Below are positions 12,164-12,329 of a DNA stretch of 12,329 nt, in pieces. The stretch spans positions 1 through 12,329 of the forward strand of contig CAJFQT010000036.1 of NCBI GenBank assembly GCA_904419095.1. Reading direction: 5' to 3'. The stretch's first letter is position 1, and every line of letters starts with the position of its first letter. The position numbers and the translations under genes were made by a program. Source of the DNA: an uncultured Clostridia bacterium. Lineage in GTDB: Bacteria; Bacillota; Clostridia; TANB77; CAG-508. The notes below the pieces were generated by a model. That model was not told the origin of the DNA. It worked only from the letters and a program-made list of their open reading frames with translations, and did not search any database.

Positions 12164-12329
12164 ATGATAGACTTTCATACACATATATTACCAAATATAG
12201 ATGATGGATCAAGAAGTATAGATGAAACATTTAATTTAATAAAAGAAGCAAAAGAAGTAGGTTTTGAAGGAATAGTATTAACTTCACACTATATAGAAAA
12301 TTATTATGAAACAGATGTACCAGAAAGAG
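12164..12329 (+). CDS. cpsB: CpsB/YwqE-type PHP tyrosine-protein phosphatase (3' partial)
   Basis: First 55 codons of a gene that runs off the window. The product would be a metal-dependent phosphotyrosine phosphatase that resets the CpsD kinase. The opening MIDFHTHILPNIDDGS has the PHP metal-binding HxH (His5, His7) and the DDG that follows it in CpsB-family proteins. A helix (SIDETFNLIKEAKEVGFEG) and a strand ending in LTSHY (His42) fit the next part of the TIM-like barrel. AGAGAGGA at 12147-12154 lies nine bases before ATG 12164, and the gap after cpsD is only 19 bases, so it belongs to the same operon. The full protein is usually near 240-260 residues. Without the rest, a histidinol-phosphatase-like PHP protein cannot be excluded, but the position after cpsC-cpsD argues strongly for CpsB. 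Confidence 0.88.
   Translation, partial: MIDFHTHILPNIDDGSRSIDETFNLIKEAKEVGFEGIVLTSHYIENYYETDVPER

Noticed and set aside
1..12329. Recoded TGA (mollicute-type code), because no complete gene here ends in TGA
   Set aside because: Ten stops without TGA is not significant, tryptophan is written TGG throughout, and no gene shows in-frame TGA.
1..12329. CRISPR array, tRNA, rRNA, or insertion sequence
   Set aside because: No regularly spaced direct repeats, no cloverleaf or rRNA-like GC-richer stretch, and no transposase frame were seen on either strand.

Overview
The window is very AT-rich by eye. It has strong AGGAGG-type ribosome binding sites and a CpsC/CpsD/CpsB-type tyrosine-kinase exopolysaccharide module, which points to a low-GC Gram-positive bacterium (Bacillota), probably a Clostridia- or Bacilli-like lineage. 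All ten complete genes end in TAA or TAG. Tryptophan is written TGG and no gene reads through TGA, so the genetic code looks standard. Every gene is on the + strand.

Region 1 (1-4824) is the distal part of a capsule/exopolysaccharide cluster. It holds a 5'-truncated Wzy-like repeat-unit polymerase, a Wzx-like flippase, an acyltransferase-3 family membrane acyltransferase and a UDP-glucose 6-dehydrogenase. The first three overlap by about 20 bases each, and the fourth follows within 15 bases, so they form one operon.

Region 2 (about 4825-10321) is an antiphage-type island. After a roughly 210-base spacer with a candidate promoter come: an AbiLi/RloA-like AAA/ABC ATPase (5039-6403); a small TOPRIM-like RloB/AbiLii-like partner whose start codon directly abuts the preceding stop (6404-7009); an OLD-family ATPase-TOPRIM protein (7039-9045); a structured non-coding interval (9046-9277); and a retron-type reverse transcriptase (9278-10321). 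The interval has what a retron msr-msd needs: 14-bp a1/a2 inverted repeats (9048-9061 / 9232-9245), an AGC directly at the end of a1 with a candidate branching G at 9062, two msr stem-loops with UUU in their loops, and an msd segment ending in a near-palindromic hairpin. I read 7039-10321 as a retron with an OLD-like effector, the architecture of type I-B (Retron-Eco8-like) systems. The split ATPase/TOPRIM pair upstream is either a second AbiL/RloAB/PARIS-like defence module or an additional part of the same operon.

Region 3 (about 10322-12329) starts another polysaccharide operon behind a good extended -10 promoter (10400-10428). It encodes a Wzz/YveK/CpsC chain-length and kinase-activator protein, a CpsD-type BY-kinase with an unusually long C-terminal tail, and the first 55 codons of a CpsB/YwqE-type PHP phosphatase cut by the window end. 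The defence island therefore sits between two polysaccharide transcription units.

The most interesting part is the retron with its ncRNA, and its tandem arrangement with a second ATPase/TOPRIM pair. All functional assignments come from motif reading; no searches were run.
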